A stretch of 64,000 bases of DNA from Leucaena leucocephala. Its lineage: Eukaryota > Streptophyta > Magnoliopsida > Fabales > Fabaceae. Each line of letters starts with the position of its first letter. Position 1 is the stretch's first letter. The stretch spans positions 5,867,001 to 5,931,000 of the forward strand of contig CM073535.1 in assembly GCA_037074615.1 (NCBI GenBank), given 5' to 3'. The notes below the pieces were generated by a model. The model was given only the letters and a program-made list of their open reading frames with translations. It was not told the origin of the DNA and searched no databases. The position numbers were made by a program, and so were the translations under genes. Of this stretch, positions 12,706 to 25,590 are shown piece after piece.

Positions 12706-12994
12706 AGTTTACACAAAATATTTTTAAAATATTATATTTATTATAATTAATTAATTTATTTTTTATTTATAAAAATTAGTTATCTTGGTTAAATATTTGA
12801 TTAAATATTATTATATTATATTTGAAAGCATTGTTAGACTCGTTCAATTTACACAAATATATTTTTAAAATATCATATTTATTATAATTAATTAATTAAT
12901 TAATTTATTTTTTATTTATAAAAAATAGTTATCTTGTTTAAATATTTGATTAAATATTATTATGTTATATTTGAGAGCATTGTTAGACTCGTGT
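12706..12994. repeat. Tandem duplication of about 149 bp
   Basis: Two head-to-tail copies, about 12706-12845 and 12846-12994. Both run from TTTACACAAA through AATTAATTAATTTATTTTTT and AAATATTTGATTAAATATTA to GCATTGTTAGACTCGT. The second copy carries extra TAAT units, so the offset is 140 bp at the left edge and 149 bp at the right. The copies are highly similar, suggesting a fairly recent duplication. No gene lies nearby. Confidence 0.85.
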
Positions 12995-15900
12995 AAGCAA
13001 AACTTTGTTAATGTAATTTTTTTCAATATTAAGTAATTAGGCCAAACTTATTTACTTTAAAACTTTACCTACTAGTCTGTCAGATTGGAATTTATATACT
13101 CCCTCCATGATCAGATATATATAAAAGGAATAAGTTAAGTAATTAGGCATAGGCTATATATATATATATATGAAACATGGAGAGTTTTTTGTCCCAGGGT
13201 AGAAAACCCCGAAACACACTTTCTACCGAAAAACTCTGCAATGAAGAATTAAACGCAGTCCAAAATAAAAGGAGGTTTCTTGAGTGATTTGTACGGCTTC
13301 GAAGCAAAAATGACGTAGTCATATATCATGCCATATTATCTTTTGGCAATGCAGAGTTCTATTGACCAGAAAACAAAATCATCAATCAACACTACCTTCA
13401 GACTGTTGTTGTTTTCACATTTTCAGTTGCCATCATTTCTGGCTTTATATATTTATTTATATTCGATTCTTGGATGGATGTGTCTAAAAATTAAACAAGG
13501 TTCTGATAATTATTAATCCATAATCTTTAATATAAAATCTACTTAATTAATTTGAGTATATTAAAAAAGTTAGTTAAATTTATTATTTATAAAGATTGTA
13601 TATTAATTTTTCTAAAATATAATCTCCTATCATGTGCTAAGAGCTACATTTTGATAGAGACTTCTTATTATATATATGCAATCATATAGGAATATTTTAC
13701 AAGAAGTATTATAAATTTAAAAAATAAAATTGATTGATATATTATATTTATGATCAAAATAAATTACTTATCTAATTCCTATAATTAGGATTGGAGTGAG
13801 GTAGGATTTCAAGTTTTGATTCATTTAAAAAAAAAATCCATGTCTAAAAGTTAAATATTCTTTTAAAAGAAAAATGTATTACGAATAATGGGAACTCTTG
13901 TGGAATTAATGAGTAACATAGTCATAATCCTATCTAAAATAATCAAATACTCTATAGTCTTTAATATAAGATCTAATTGATTAATTTGGATGGATTAAGA
14001 GAATCAAGTAAATAAGTTAATTATAACAAATATGATTTGATATTTCCTAAAACTTCATGCACCTTAGATTATATATTAGTTTATAATTTTAATAAATTAA
14101 TTTTAAAAATAAAAAATATTAAATAGAAAATAAATTAAGGTAATATATTTAATACTAAATCTAATCTTCTAATTGATTCATGTATTAAAGAGCTGAGGTA
14201 ATATTAATTAAGCAGACATGAGGTTCACCGCCAACAGCATGTGCAATTCTCTCTGCATTGACAACTTTTTATAGAGCTCTTTAATTTAAAGCCAGATCCA
14301 ATAGTTCCTACCTGTATTTCCTTCAAAGCAAACAACTTTATGCCCTCGCAAAATCCCAGTTTAATACTACTATTCACATGTCTTGGCTATCTTCTTTTCT
14401 CCTAACTCCCACTTGTCTTACTCTTTTTTGTCTCATCAAAGACTTCTCATCAGTTTACATGTTCCTTCGTAGATAAAAACATGTGCCTCCTGCAGCTTTT
14501 CCTTGTAAACACAACTCATGAATCATTTGATTTGGATCTAATTAAAACTAAAGCTTCTGATGTAGTATTTGAATAACAATTAATTAATTAATTAATTAAT
14601 TAATGGGTCTGCTCTACATTGGAATGAAATGGAACATTCGTGGGTATTTCCTTAATTATTTTATTTGTTTGCCAATGATGTTTGGATTTTAATTTGCATG
14701 AATTATTGGACGACGAGGGTATTATAATTCGATCTGAATTATTCTGAAGAACATAGCTTTGTCACTTTTGAAGACACTATTATACAGCTTTGTCGCTTCC
14801 ACGTTTTATGGAGACTTGTAGCGTGAAACCTAGCTACAAGGCTACAACATATCCATAATCCATATGATATTCCTAATTAACTATTAATAAACGCCATCAC
14901 ACACACATGCCTTCAACCTAATCCTATTTTGTCTCCTAACTCCGATTCCCCTTCATTTTGTTCTCCCTAAGCTTGATTCAACGTATCATACTCCTCTATT
15001 GTCATATGGTTAATTACCATATTAGCCTCATCTGAATCTTTCTTCGCTAATATATATTATCTCTCGGACTGCGGTTAAATCTGACTGAAACAAGTATGTG
15101 CATCATGTATAGTAATCATTATGGATTCGTTTAGATTTATCTTTTGTCTGAACGAAAATTACAATCTGAAATGTACAAACTTAATATATATATATATATA
15201 TATATCCTTGTGATTTGCTAAGCAGGAAATTAAAGTGTCTGTCTCCTTATAATGATTTAACTGCCGTGAGATTTTTTTATTCTTATATTTATTTCTCTGT
15301 TAAAGCCTCTAAAACTCTATCCAACAACATGTATATATACATATTCTACTGAGACGTGATTTATATATTCTACCCTTGCTGGTGAGATCACTGCTGAAAC
15401 CAGACCGAAACTTGTTCATTTGAAAATTGATTTAAACTTGGAACATGATGACATACATAAACCATGGGAGACACGGAACATTATGGGAATCAGCAAAGCA
15501 AGAACCTGCTATGTTAAGGGAAGGAAGACAGACAGCAAATTAAATGAAAGCCGATATAATAGGTTGACTTATTTTATATATATATATATATAATTGTGTT
15601 CAATTTGGAAGAAAGGTGGTGGGAGGGACAGGAAAGAAGAAAAGGAGAGAGTGGTGCGGGGTGTGGGACGTCCACATGAAGAGAAGCCATCAATCTGTCT
15701 ATGTCAGATAAGGTTTCGTTGCTCTCTGTCTCTGCATGCCCTTTTAACTTTCTTACACTCACTCCCATACCAACCCAACACCTATCATTTTATTTCATCC
15801 CCCCCCTCTCTCTCTATCTAATTAACCCGCTTGTTTAACCCTTGTTCTTCTTATCTAATATAAAATCCACTAGCTAAACTAAGATTACAGTAGTAAGCAG

Positions 15901-16179
15901 AAAAAACAAAACATTTTCATGGGTTTACTGTTATTTTTAATGAGTGAGTAACAAACATAGCCGAAAATTTTGGTTTGTCTGCTTAATTATCAACATCCGT
16001 GCTTGGACTATTTTCTGTATACATCATTCCCATGTGTACCCCACACCACACCACACTCACTATCTCTCTCTCTCTCTTTAAGGCACCTCTCATCATCATC
16101 ATCATCACCCTCTCATTTCTCTCTGCACGCCTCTCTTCTCTCTCTCGTCCCCTTTCATCCTTCAATTTCCTCCTTTTGT

Positions 16180-16187
16180 TATATATA
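16180..16187 (+). promoter_or_regulatory. TATA box of the SMR gene
   Basis: TATATATA lies 45 bp upstream of the start codon in an otherwise CT-rich leader-like region (CTCTCT tract around 16063-16077 and 16133-16147). Normal spacing would put the transcription start near 16212 and give a very short leader. Confidence 0.6.
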
Positions 16188-16231
16188 CACCCACCGAATC
16201 AGTGAAGTCTGATAAAAGATCGAGAGAGATT

Positions 16232-16555
16232 ATGGGTCTTGAACTCCAAGTGTATGAAGAATTCTGGCCAATCACTCCTGTAAGAACCCAAGCAATTGCA
16301 ATAAAGGGCCTTTCTTCGAAGAATGAGGAAGAAGAAGACGATTGCCAAACACCCACTTCACCTTCCAGAACTTTGAGGACCCCATTCGAGTGTCCTCCTG
16401 CTCCCAAGAAGCCTCGACGAGTTGCAGTGCCTCCTCCCAGAAACGTCGTCGTACGGCCCCAACAGCCTTCTCAGCAGTTCTTCCAAGTACCTCACGATCT
16501 CTCTTCTGTCTTCTTCCCACCAGCTTCTTCCAACGACATCAAAGCAACCTCTTAA
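16232..16555 (+). CDS. SMR: SIAMESE-related cyclin-dependent kinase inhibitor
   Basis: Plant-specific CDK inhibitor that binds cyclin/CDK complexes in the nucleus and promotes exit from mitosis and the onset of endoreplication. Single exon, 107 aa, a usual family length. The ATG at 16232 is the first in frame. Residues 33-37 are acidic, followed by the family signature: DCQTPTSP at 37-44 and CPPAPKKPR at 54-62, with a basic stretch to 63. The C-terminal part keeps the family FF-containing motif (QQFFQV at 81-86 and VFF at 93-95). The N-terminus EEFWPITPVR (9-18) is hydrophobic and may be a second interaction motif; I do not know it in every member. Family identity rests on the two signatures. 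Which SMR number it corresponds to cannot be set from sequence alone. Several SMRs respond to DNA damage or developmental factors, but no diagnostic binding site was seen here. Confidence 0.86.
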   Translation: MGLELQVYEEFWPITPVRTQAIAIKGLSSKNEEEEDDCQTPTSPSRTLRTPFECPPAPKKPRRVAVPPPRNVVVRPQQPSQQFFQVPHDLSSVFFPPASSNDIKATS

Positions 16556-16622
16556 TTGACCTGACCACAGTAATTCACATTCGATAGGAGTGTGTGTATA
16601 TATATATGTATGTATGATGAAG

Positions 16623-16657
<35 letters not shown>

Positions 16658-17932
16658 CTCTATAATTATTTAGCCTGTTTCTCTCTCTCTCTGTGGTTAA
16701 TTACTAGTATAATTAGTTTGCTTTTCATATTTGTGTAGGATATTAAATGGTGGATGATTTTATCCATTATTTGTCTATGAATGCGTATTATTTCTAAGTT
16801 AAAGGTGATCTGAATTTATCTAAGAGAACCTCTCCCAAGATCAAGACTTGTTCATTCACATTATGTATATATCAACTATTTAACCAATTTAATTAGATTA
16901 AATAAGTTAGTTAATATGATATATTTATATTAAAATATTTTAATTATCTTCTTTAACTCATTCCCTCATTCTTATACTTGATTATTGAGTATAATAGTTC
17001 AGGATAAATTGATAAATATAAAAAATATATTTTATATTTAAGACAATATTAATTTTTAAATTAAATCATATATTAATAATCCCAGCAGTAGTTTTTCCAA
17101 GTTAGAGCTGTATTCCAATCCAGCATTCATGTTATTAATTAGTAGATATATTTGCAGAGAAGAACTACCGTTAAATTTAGGTTTCAAGTAGAAAGAAAGA
17201 AGATGGATGACGAAATCTGAAAAAGGCAGGTGAAAGGTAATATGCCGATTATGGAGTTGAAGAGGGGGGAGGGGTCCAGGGAGAGAGAAAGGGATTGAGA
17301 GTCTCCACTTTGGTGAAAGAACTATCATATCGCATTGAATTGCCCCAACAAAAACTATCAATTTTGTGAAGAAGGGTGGTGCTTTGGCTGTTTGTTATAT
17401 CTGTTTTTCATACTATTAACTGTATTTTTAGCTCGCTTTCTCTAGCTAGCTACCTTTCCTTCTTCTTGGGATATATAGCTACCTTTATACCATTATCTCT
17501 AACGTTGCTGTATTTTCTTGTTGAGAACAAAAATCAGCAAGTGGTATGCGTTTTTGTACAATTAATCAAAAAACCAAGGTTATTGTCTGGTGAAGCAATG
17601 AGCCCGAGTGGAGAGAGGCGAGCTTGCTTAATGATAACTAACAAGAAGGACAAGAATGTATTATTCATTTTGGTAAGATTAGATTTCAATATTGGCTCAG
17701 GAGGGACTGAAACATTTTTTTAAACTAACGTATAATGTAGAGGTATCTTCTTATTGGAGAGTGGAGACACTGCAGAGTGAGGGGGTAAAACTTTTTTTTT
17801 TTTTACAAAGCATAGCTGGAAAAATATTCAAGCAATAGGATTCGAATCTTAATTCTTACATTGTGATAATAGACTACCAATTTAGTACCTTCCCTATACC
17901 CAAATCCTTCTAGTTTAAAACATCAACAAGAA

Positions 17933-17966
<34 letters not shown>

Positions 17967-20114
17967 GTCCTTCTTCATGTTGCACGAGTTGGGGAGGAAT
18001 GGAGGAAGGTGGTGGCTTCAACGTGACAATGGAGGTGAACTTGAACAGTGGCGTGGCTTACGAGCCCCTTCTTCTTCTTATTATTTTTTTTTTAAAAAAC
18101 ATATTATAAAAAGGCCAGGTGGAGCTGAGGAGGAAATAATTTTAATGGTGTTATTGACTATTTTTGCCACATAGAAATAAAGATTGTAATATAAAAAAAG
18201 AAAGGCATGGGACTAAATTTTAAGCCAGTCGTACATGGAGTTATAGATAAGTTAAAAATTGGTGAACTGCAAGAGTAATTTTCTCAAAGGAAAAAAATAA
18301 GAGAATTACAGAGAATTTATTATAAAAAAATATCATAAAATATTAAATTATTAAATAGTTTCAAAGGACTAGGTAATAAATTTAATTTTTATAATTACTA
18401 AAGTAACTTTATACAAAAATGACAAGTTACTACAAATCTAACAACTTAAAGTAAGAAAAATAATAACTAAAGGTAGGCTATAACAACCCCAATTATTATT
18501 TATGATATTTCAAATTGTTATTCTTTGTAACCCCAGTTATTATTTATCTCAAGTTCCAAAAATTTGTGCATAATAGTTAGCTTGGTCCCTGGGACTATTT
18601 AATCATTGATAATTTTATAGAATTTTGATTTTAATTATCTCAAGAAAAAAGAAGAAGAAGGGGCCTGTTACTTTCCTTGCTCTCTCACCGTCGACTCTCT
18701 GCGGTCTGCCGGAGTGGTTTCAATACACCTCTGGGCTAGATTGGGCGTTGGGTCCAAACCCAACTTGGATGGGGTCATACCTCGGATTAGGCTAAAATTC
18801 GATGTGGCCCATTTATATTTCTACCTATTTTTGGGGATGGAAAAATTATTATCAAGAGTAAGAGTATGACAGTAAAGCATGGAACAACTACGTAATTTTT
18901 AGCAAATTTTTATTAAAAAAAAAACTACATAATGCGTCAAGGGATCACCTGCCTAGGCTAAACAGCATCTGGTACATAGATATAATGGCAAAAAATGTAT
19001 ATTTCTACACAAATAATTCCTTTATAAGGCCATTTTGCCACAGCTACAAAACTCTACTAATAATATATTGACAACTTAAAAATACAATTATTGACTGGGA
19101 GTTTAGTTTAAAGGAATTACCTAATTTCTCATATGACTTTGGTTGGAGAGGCACCTGTACCTATATTTAATGGTTTTGAATAAAGTTATTTTACATAAGC
19201 TTAAGTACGGTCTCCTCCTCTCATGGCTTGTATTTCTGTAATTGCTGGCGGCGGCGGCGGCAGGGGCACGGTTTTACGTCACATACAACTCCCTGGATAC
19301 AGTTTCAAAATACCCGCTACTGCCGCCGGAAATGAGCCGGCCTTTCTAGACGGCACCCTTCTGTTTTGCTTTTATGGCCCCCGAGGTGGCACCTATTGAT
19401 TGGTCGATGAAAGTTGGGACCACTAATATGGAAAATTAACTCCTACGTGTCCACATGGCACCCATTTAATTGCTGAGCTAAACAACTCGTAGGCTGCTGT
19501 CCTTTTTTCCCCCCAATAATCACACGTTACTTATGCTTGCAATTACATGTATGTCCTCTAACTTGTAAACAATCAGATTTGCTATAATATATTATTTAAT
19601 AATTATATTTGTATAACATGAGACTTAAGCAAAATTTTAAAAATTAAATTTATTATTTATAATTGGCCATCTGTATCTTGAACGAAATCTGAGTATTGTT
19701 ATTTTATCTCCTCAAATGTCGAGATGTTTTTTTTTTCCTGTTTTTGTTAAAAAATAAAAGAGGGCTTGGGCACAAAGACAAATGTTGATTACTTTATCTT
19801 TTTTTTTTTTTAAATATTAATTTTGGGTTTAGATACTTTATTTATTTTCAGTGTTATTTGGTCCAAATGAAGAGTCTTGATCTATCGAACTTCACCCAGT
19901 TTTCGTTCAAACCGCGAAAGCAGCATTCAGCCCACCCCACTCTCCCTCTCGCGTGTTTCAGACTTCTCTGTTCTCTCTGTATTTCATTTCAGTTTTGTTC
20001 TTTTATTGCCAAAACCTGAGAGCTCAATCTTTGAGGATCGGGACTCACTGAGACGCCCAGAGTGAAAAAGCACTCTTACCTTGTGTCCTGCGAATCTTTT
20101 TTACTAATTCAACA
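16556..20114. other. Intergenic region between the SMR and TMEM230 genes
   Basis: No confident gene. Open frames at 17056-17361 (-) and 17376-17723 (+) have no recognisable domain and look like chance. (TA)n tracts lie at 16625-16649 and 17950-17966, the latter preceded by (CT)n. A fragment like the small palindromic MITE family occurs near 16875-16985. Two GC-richer islands stand out: about 18640-18830, and about 19210-19500, which includes a GGC triplet run, a TACGTCA element and ACGTGTC (an ABRE-type core) near 19445. The second island lies 0.6-0.9 kb upstream of the TMEM230 start and could be regulatory or an unannotated exon. Confidence 0.55.
19223..19399 (+). CDS. Possible small ORF in a GC-rich island, unknown
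   Basis: A 58-codon frame starts with ATG at 19223 and stops at TGA 19397. It encodes MACISVIAG, five glycines around a GGC triplet repeat, then a mixed segment ending FYGPRGGTY. It sits in one of the few GC-rich patches of the intergenic DNA. I recognise no family. It could be a short exon, a small peptide or a chance frame created by GC content. The lack of a visible promoter makes chance the default. Confidence 0.2.
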   Translation: MACISVIAGGGGGRGTVLRHIQLPGYSFKIPATAAGNEPAFLDGTLLFCFYGPRGGTY

Positions 20115-20803
20115 ATGGCGTACGTAGATCACGCGTTCTCGATTTCCGATGAGGATATCATGATGGAGACATCGTACGTTGTCAACAACAAGCCTCCCAT
20201 CAAGGAGATCGCCCTCGCCGTGGCTCTCCTCTTCTTCGGAACCCTCGGCATCATCATCGGTTCCATTATGGCCTACAATCATGTCGGCGGTGACACAGCT
20301 CACGGTATTCTCTGTTCTTCTTCCTTACTCTACCCTTTTCTTGATTTTCATGAATTTTAAGTTTCCATTCTTCGCCCGATTGAAAAAAGAAAAGGCTGAA
20401 TTTCCTTTTTTTAATGAAACGAGCTGACATTTCTAATGAACTTTCTCATATTTCCCCCTCTTTCTTGAGAGTTATGGAGCATTAATACTCTCCCTGGAGT
20501 TGATTTCCCCCCTTCTGATTGTATAATTGGTTATTGCCTTCTTTGGTGGGTGAAAATCTATATTGGAAGTAATCGTCCAACTGGGGGAATTTGAAGGACT
20601 TATCTGATATTATCGAATTCAGCATCTGTTACAGTATTATTAACTCTTAGAGGCTTTCTAACCGGTTGACTTCATATTCAGGGCTTTTCTTTGCAATACT
20701 GGGAACCATCTTGTTCATTCCGGGTTTCTACTATACGCGGATTGCTTATTTTGCCTACAAGGGATACAAAGGGTTTTCTTTCTCTAACATACCTCCCGTG
20801 TAG
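20115..20803 (+). CDS. TMEM230/DUF872 family membrane protein
   Basis: Small two-span membrane protein. Animal TMEM230 is a vesicle and endosome-associated protein linked to trafficking; the plant role is not established. Two exons, 20115-20304 and 20682-20803, give 103 aa. The split Gly codon (G|GG) rebuilds the conserved DTAHGLFF junction. Segment 1 is about residues 31-54 (EIALAVALLFFGTLGIIIGS and following) and segment 2 about 64-80. The family signature FIPGFYYTR lies at 76-84, followed by IAYFAYKGYKGFSFSNIP near the C-terminus. The 377-bp intron is typical. The leader upstream is CT-rich (about 19930-19960). Length and both signatures match plant homologues closely, so identity is secure and function is inferred. 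Confidence 0.92.
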
Positions 20804-23334
20804 CTGGGTCTTATTTGTCAAGTTCAAATATCATTCTGTTGTACATATCGTTAAGGCTTGTATGCTTTTTTTCCCCCATCTTTTTTGTTCTCCTTTAGTT
20901 TTGCCGGCAAATAATGTGTATTTAGATTACAGGTGCTCAAAACACAAAAGAAAAAAATATTACATCTGCTTGGAACAATATGTATACAATGATTGTTAAA
21001 ATTATCTTCTATATAATATGCCATTTCTGCTCTAAATCGCTTCTATGTTTTCACTCAATCAAAATCTGCAATGAATACTGAATACTAGAAGCATTAATCT
21101 AAGGCCTTTCTTCATTGTCCTTTCTTGAAATTTATTCCCCGTTTTCCTCTGTATTATATTTTTGCAATATCTGGTCATTAGAAATATACATTATTTCTAG
21201 GTGACTTGCAGGGATGACTGGAAAGTTTCTAATATGCAATATTTATGCTATTTTTTGCGTCCTCGATTGGTATAAGTGGCAGGTAGCCATAGGATGGGTC
21301 TTAGATATGCAATCTGTCTGCTCAAGTATTTTGCATTTTTATCCTCTAACAATACGTTAGTCACTTATTATTTGGAGGTAAAATCTGATCTTGCTTGAAT
21401 TCATTCAAAATTTGTTTGTTTTGGTTGTGTGTAATGTAAGCTGGCAATAATCAATGTCACTTATATTCACATTTTTTTTGTAACACACACTCTGTTTTTT
21501 TTTTCTTTTTTTGGTTGTCTCTTTTCTTTCCTTGGTGGGGCATTTAAAGTCCCCTTATTCTTGGTTTTCTGGTTTTCTAGATATATAAATGTTGAGTTAT
21601 GTAGACAATTAGTGGAAATTTTTCTTGGCTGAAATTTACCCTCTTCACCTTCGGCAATACATTTATTTTGATTGAGGATGTCATTATAGCCTTGGGCTCG
21701 GTTTATGCTTTGATTGTTGATTACCTTTCTGAGATTTTAAAGACCATGTTTTATATCAATCTCCAATTATGCCCAGTAATGGTAAAGGTTTTGTGAGCAT
21801 AATTGCTCCAAAGCACAGATAGTTAACCATGGAAGTTTATTAGGGGCAGCTGTATTACTGAAATCGCCATCTAAGTTTTTCAGGGCAAGTATGATTTTTT
21901 AGCATTGATATTATAAGTAGTAAACTTCATTCTTTTAGCTATTGCTTGGCTGAATAGGCTGTTTAGGACTTCATCCCAAGATTTTAGTGTGATAGTTGCG
22001 GCTTATTTGATTTTGAGACAGATCATGACATAGATGATTCTTGCCTTGTTAAATGGAACATATGCTTGCTCTATGCAATATTGTTTTAGACAAATACTTA
22101 GGGAAGTTTAGAAGATAAGGTTACAAGCAGAATTTGTGTAAAGCAATTGAATATGCATGGATTTTTATGTCTTAACCATGTTCTCCAGCAAAATAACATC
22201 GATTTGCTTTCATGTTTTATATGTTAATGGAGTTAAAGTACCTTGGTAGCTTGAAAGCAAATGGTGGCAGGATACATTGACAATGAAATTAGTAAGAGGC
22301 TGCATCATGTAAAAGTTTCATAGAGTGGTCGTTTTCATTTCAAGCATAGTAAATTTGCAATTAAAGTATTTTAAAAATCATTTGAGTCATGGTTGTTAAG
22401 TATATAAAGGTCTTGCAACTTTTTTGAGGTACCATCAAATTGCAAATATATGTCTTTTTAGGCGTCCTCTTCATTCAAATGAGAGCTAGAGCTCCTCAAA
22501 GCTTTCTGCCTCGTATGCCTAGAATTTTTTTCATGCCTCCCCTCAATTTCAGGTCCTCTGCCTTACAAATTTTGTAATCCTTGCTATGATTAGTTCGATG
22601 AATTATCAGCCAATTGCCTCTGGATGATGTTTAAGACGCCAATCCTGCTTCTTGATGCCTCCCCAATTCGTCTGATTTTTGAAATCCAATTCTGGAGTCT
22701 GCCGTGTAGCCTTCTATCTACATCTTACAAGAAAGAGTGGATCAACTTCATCAATTCAATCGGTAGCTGCCTTGCTTTTTTCTGCTACCCCACATGAGCA
22801 AATCGCCAGAAGTAGGTTTCCTGTCTTAATCAATTCATCAATCGTAATAAGGATTTTCTAACCTTGCCACAAATCTGTGAACAAACACTTGATGCGATGG
22901 GAAGATACAGCTGGTTCGAAAAGATTGACTATTTTGCGTTGTCTACTTTTATTTAGAGAATTAGAGAAGCTTTTTCACTGTACTATTTTTTTATCCACAA
23001 AATTTGAATTTAAAAGAATAATTGAAATCTTCTATTCGTTTTAATCACTAAATTACGCAAATTTCAAGTTTTTGTAGATGTGCTATCGTGGATGAAATAA
23101 TTAGAGAAATACATGAGATAACACTGAGAATAAGGTGGGGAGATCAACTTCTACAAGCACATAGTTTGGAAGAAACTTAGCGGTTGGCAAGAACGAAGCC
23201 TTTTATGTCATATTTTCAAGAATCGTGTTTTGGGGGGGCCAAAATTGGTTGGAGAGTCGCTTTAGTTCAATATGTAAAAAGACCCATTCGAGTTTAGGAT
23301 TTACTGGGCAAAATGGAATATGTCATTATTTAGA

Positions 23335-23540
23335 GTATATTTAATCTATAGAAAATATTATTTAATTTTAATTTTAGTCAGTATTTAAAGAGATATCTTA
23401 ATTTTTGAGTATTTATATTTATATTTGAATATAATTGACTATTTGTTTAGCTCGATATTAATATCACTTAAGAGTAAGGGAGATTTTATATTGTTATTGG
23501 ATTGTGAGTGAATTTAAACTCATTCTAAAAATTTTTTTAC
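23335..23540 (+). repeat. Dispersed 200-bp repeat, copy 3
   Basis: Shares ATATTTAATCTATAGAAAATATTATTT-like sequence, a TTTTGAGTATTTATATTTAT block, TAGCTCGATATTAATATCAC and TAAGAGTAAGGGAGATTTTA with the copies at 46040-46250 and 8095-8300. It is non-coding and the boundaries are approximate. Confidence 0.5.
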
Positions 23541-23684
23541 AAAAAGAAAAAGAAGTTGTTGATAATGATATCCCCTATTACCGCACATCAAGTAATTAGA
23601 CCCCCCCACTCTATGATTTATTTGCTTTAGAAGAATAAAGTTAAAAGAGAGATACAGGGAGAGAGAAGCGAATCCCTAGCCTAT

Positions 23685-24097
23685 TAGTGTTTGACATTAT
23701 GGTTTGAATTTTTTTTTTTTTGGATAAAACTTTTATTTAAAATTTTTTAAATAAATATTTATATTTATCTAGAAGTGATTTTAGTCAAAACTATAGTTTA
23801 AAACAATAGTTTTTAATAAGTTATTTAAACTAGCTTTTAGAACAGTAAAAGAGTTTATGGACTATCCAATTATTATCTTACCTCTATTTTTTCTTATACT
23901 CTCTCTCCTCTCTCATCTCTCTCCTTCTCTCTCTTCTTTCTTCTCTATTATCTCTCCTATTTTTAATCAAATTATGCCCATTTTAGTAATTTACTAATAT
24001 GACAAGTGATTCAACTACTAATCATCTAAATATCTCTATTTTGAAAATTTATTCTTCTCAAAATCTATTCTCCAAAAGCTAATCCAAACGTGCCCTT
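23685..24097 (+). mobile_element. CT-core non-autonomous element, copy D
   Basis: About 410 bp. Left end AGTGTTTGACATTATGGTTT; the right end read inward is AAGGGCACGTTTGGATTAGC, a typical hAT-like terminus. Inside are CAAAACTATAGTTTAAAA, AACAGTAAAAGAGTTTATGG, CCAATTATTATCTTACCTCT, a dense CT core at about 23890-23955, then TTTAGTAATTTACTAATATG. The order of blocks matches copies A and B. It has no coding capacity. Confidence 0.62.
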
Positions 24098-25390
24098 AAT
24101 TTTTTAAATTTCATTATAAAACGTGTTCAGAGGTCAAATGACAATATAATTTCCATCAATGTGATTTTTTTTGGTAAATTTATTTTGAAATCTAGTACTA
24201 TAAGGTCAATTTTGAATTTTATCAAGATCAATTGGGGTTAGCTCCTAATATGATTTTTTTTTCTATCTAAAATATTCTAATCCTTAATCTTACTTACAAA
24301 GAATCAGTTGATCAACTACGCAATGAAGAAAACGAATGAGCGGAATAAAAACCCTCCTAGCGTGAAAGAGAAAATTATTTTATAGTTCCTCAATTTTTAA
24401 TTTGGTACATATGTTGTTTTATCTCATCATTAGATCTTCTAATTTTATTTTGTTAGTACTATAAACTCATATAACTATGGTTTGTTAGCAAAAAATGATA
24501 GGTACCAAATTAAAAATTAAAGAAAAGTATAGGCACCTACAAAATAATTTAATTTTCTCTAAAGTGAAATCCCCTCCTAAGTTGTAGGATATAACTGATG
24601 TTAAAACACGGATTCAGCTGTTGCTTTTAACTATCCATCTCTCTGACCAATATTGTTTTTATAGTGCATGTAAAACTAAGGGCAATAAATATAATATGTC
24701 TAACTCAATAACCTTATAAGCTTACAAGTAATGCGTTTTTAAACAAATATAGGGTTGAAGGACAGTGTTGTTATTAAGAGCATATTAAGGAATTAAGTAC
24801 TTCCTACCTCCGTCCTTCAATATAAGCAAATCTCACACTTGTTAAGAAAGTTAATTAATACGTCTCATTAATTTTGTTTAACTTTGTTCTGCATTAATAA
24901 TGTTCATGAGAAAGCCAACTATTGCCAACTTCAGTATGCTTTTTATTTTTTATTTTTGGGTGAAAGTTGCAGAGGCACATCAAATCCAATTTCTTGCAGG
25001 ACTATATATATGGAGAATGATATGCATAGAGAAAAATGAAAAGGAAAACTTCAAATTAGGTAATTAATAATTAGCTTGATAGCTAGATTGGAAATGGCTA
25101 ATTAAGACTGTTGGTCTAATTACCAGCTCCTGTAGAGTTTGACTGATTTGCATATATGTCATGAGAAGATCTAAAATTCCAGAAACAATTAAGACAAAGT
25201 AGTAATAATTGGTCTTGGTCTTGCTCTTGGGGAGGGGAATAGTAAGTCCTCCCTCACCAACCAATATAATTAATTATTCCTTCGGTTACTAGATATAAGA
25301 TTAAATTAATTAATTTGATGAGATTTTAAAAAGTTAAATAAATGACTCAATTATAGTATAGGTTAAATATCATTAGATTATACTTCTGTG

Positions 25391-25590
25391 ATCCTTAATA
25401 TAGGAGTTAATTAATTTTTTTAGATAGATTAATATCAATATAAGAGTTAGTTGACTAATTTATATATATTAAGAAGTATATTATATAAATTTGTCTTTAA
25501 GAGTTGAATTTAGTCATAATTAACTAATTTATTTAAATTTCTTAATCTTCTAAAAAAACCAATCATGTTTTATATTAATGACCAAAAAAC
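25391..25590. mobile_element. Small palindromic MITE, family 2
   Basis: About 200 bp with imperfect inverted arms. The left arm TCCTTAATATAGGAGTTAAT then TTTTTTTAGATAGATT pairs with the right arm read inward, TCATTAATATAAAACATGAT then TTTTTTTAGAAGATTAAG. The centre holds TTTAAGAGTTGAATTTAGTC, which also occurs in the element at 31012-31160. It resembles Stowaway or other Tc1/mariner MITEs. Confidence 0.55.

Larger units (their letters stand above)
4723..16231. other. Intergenic region between the WRKY and SMR genes
   Basis: About 11.5 kb with no supported gene; the largest open frames (about 109 codons, near 6195-6524 and 7205-7534) are AT-rich and lack domains. It holds several repeats listed separately: two adjacent CT-core elements, a 500-bp palindrome, a third inverted CT-core copy, a dispersed 200-bp repeat and tandem duplications. 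Fragments resembling the small palindromic MITE family occur near 13520-13620 and 13945-14060. A lone Stowaway-like end (CTCCCTCCATGATC) lies near 13100. A TAAT-type microsatellite is near 14577-14604, TTTC repeats are near 11325-11345, and (TA)n tracts lie at 15184-15205 and 15575-15592. Sequence from about 14200 to 15800 is less AT-rich and may contain distal SMR regulatory DNA. Confidence 0.6.

Noticed and set aside
15574..16205. Several overlapping frames before the SMR gene
   Set aside because: They come from CT-repeat leader sequence and the promoter, overlap one another in different frames, and show no family similarity.
17056..17723. Divergent 101- and 115-codon frames
   Set aside because: The composition is AT-rich with no domains, and no splice partners extend them into a recognisable protein.
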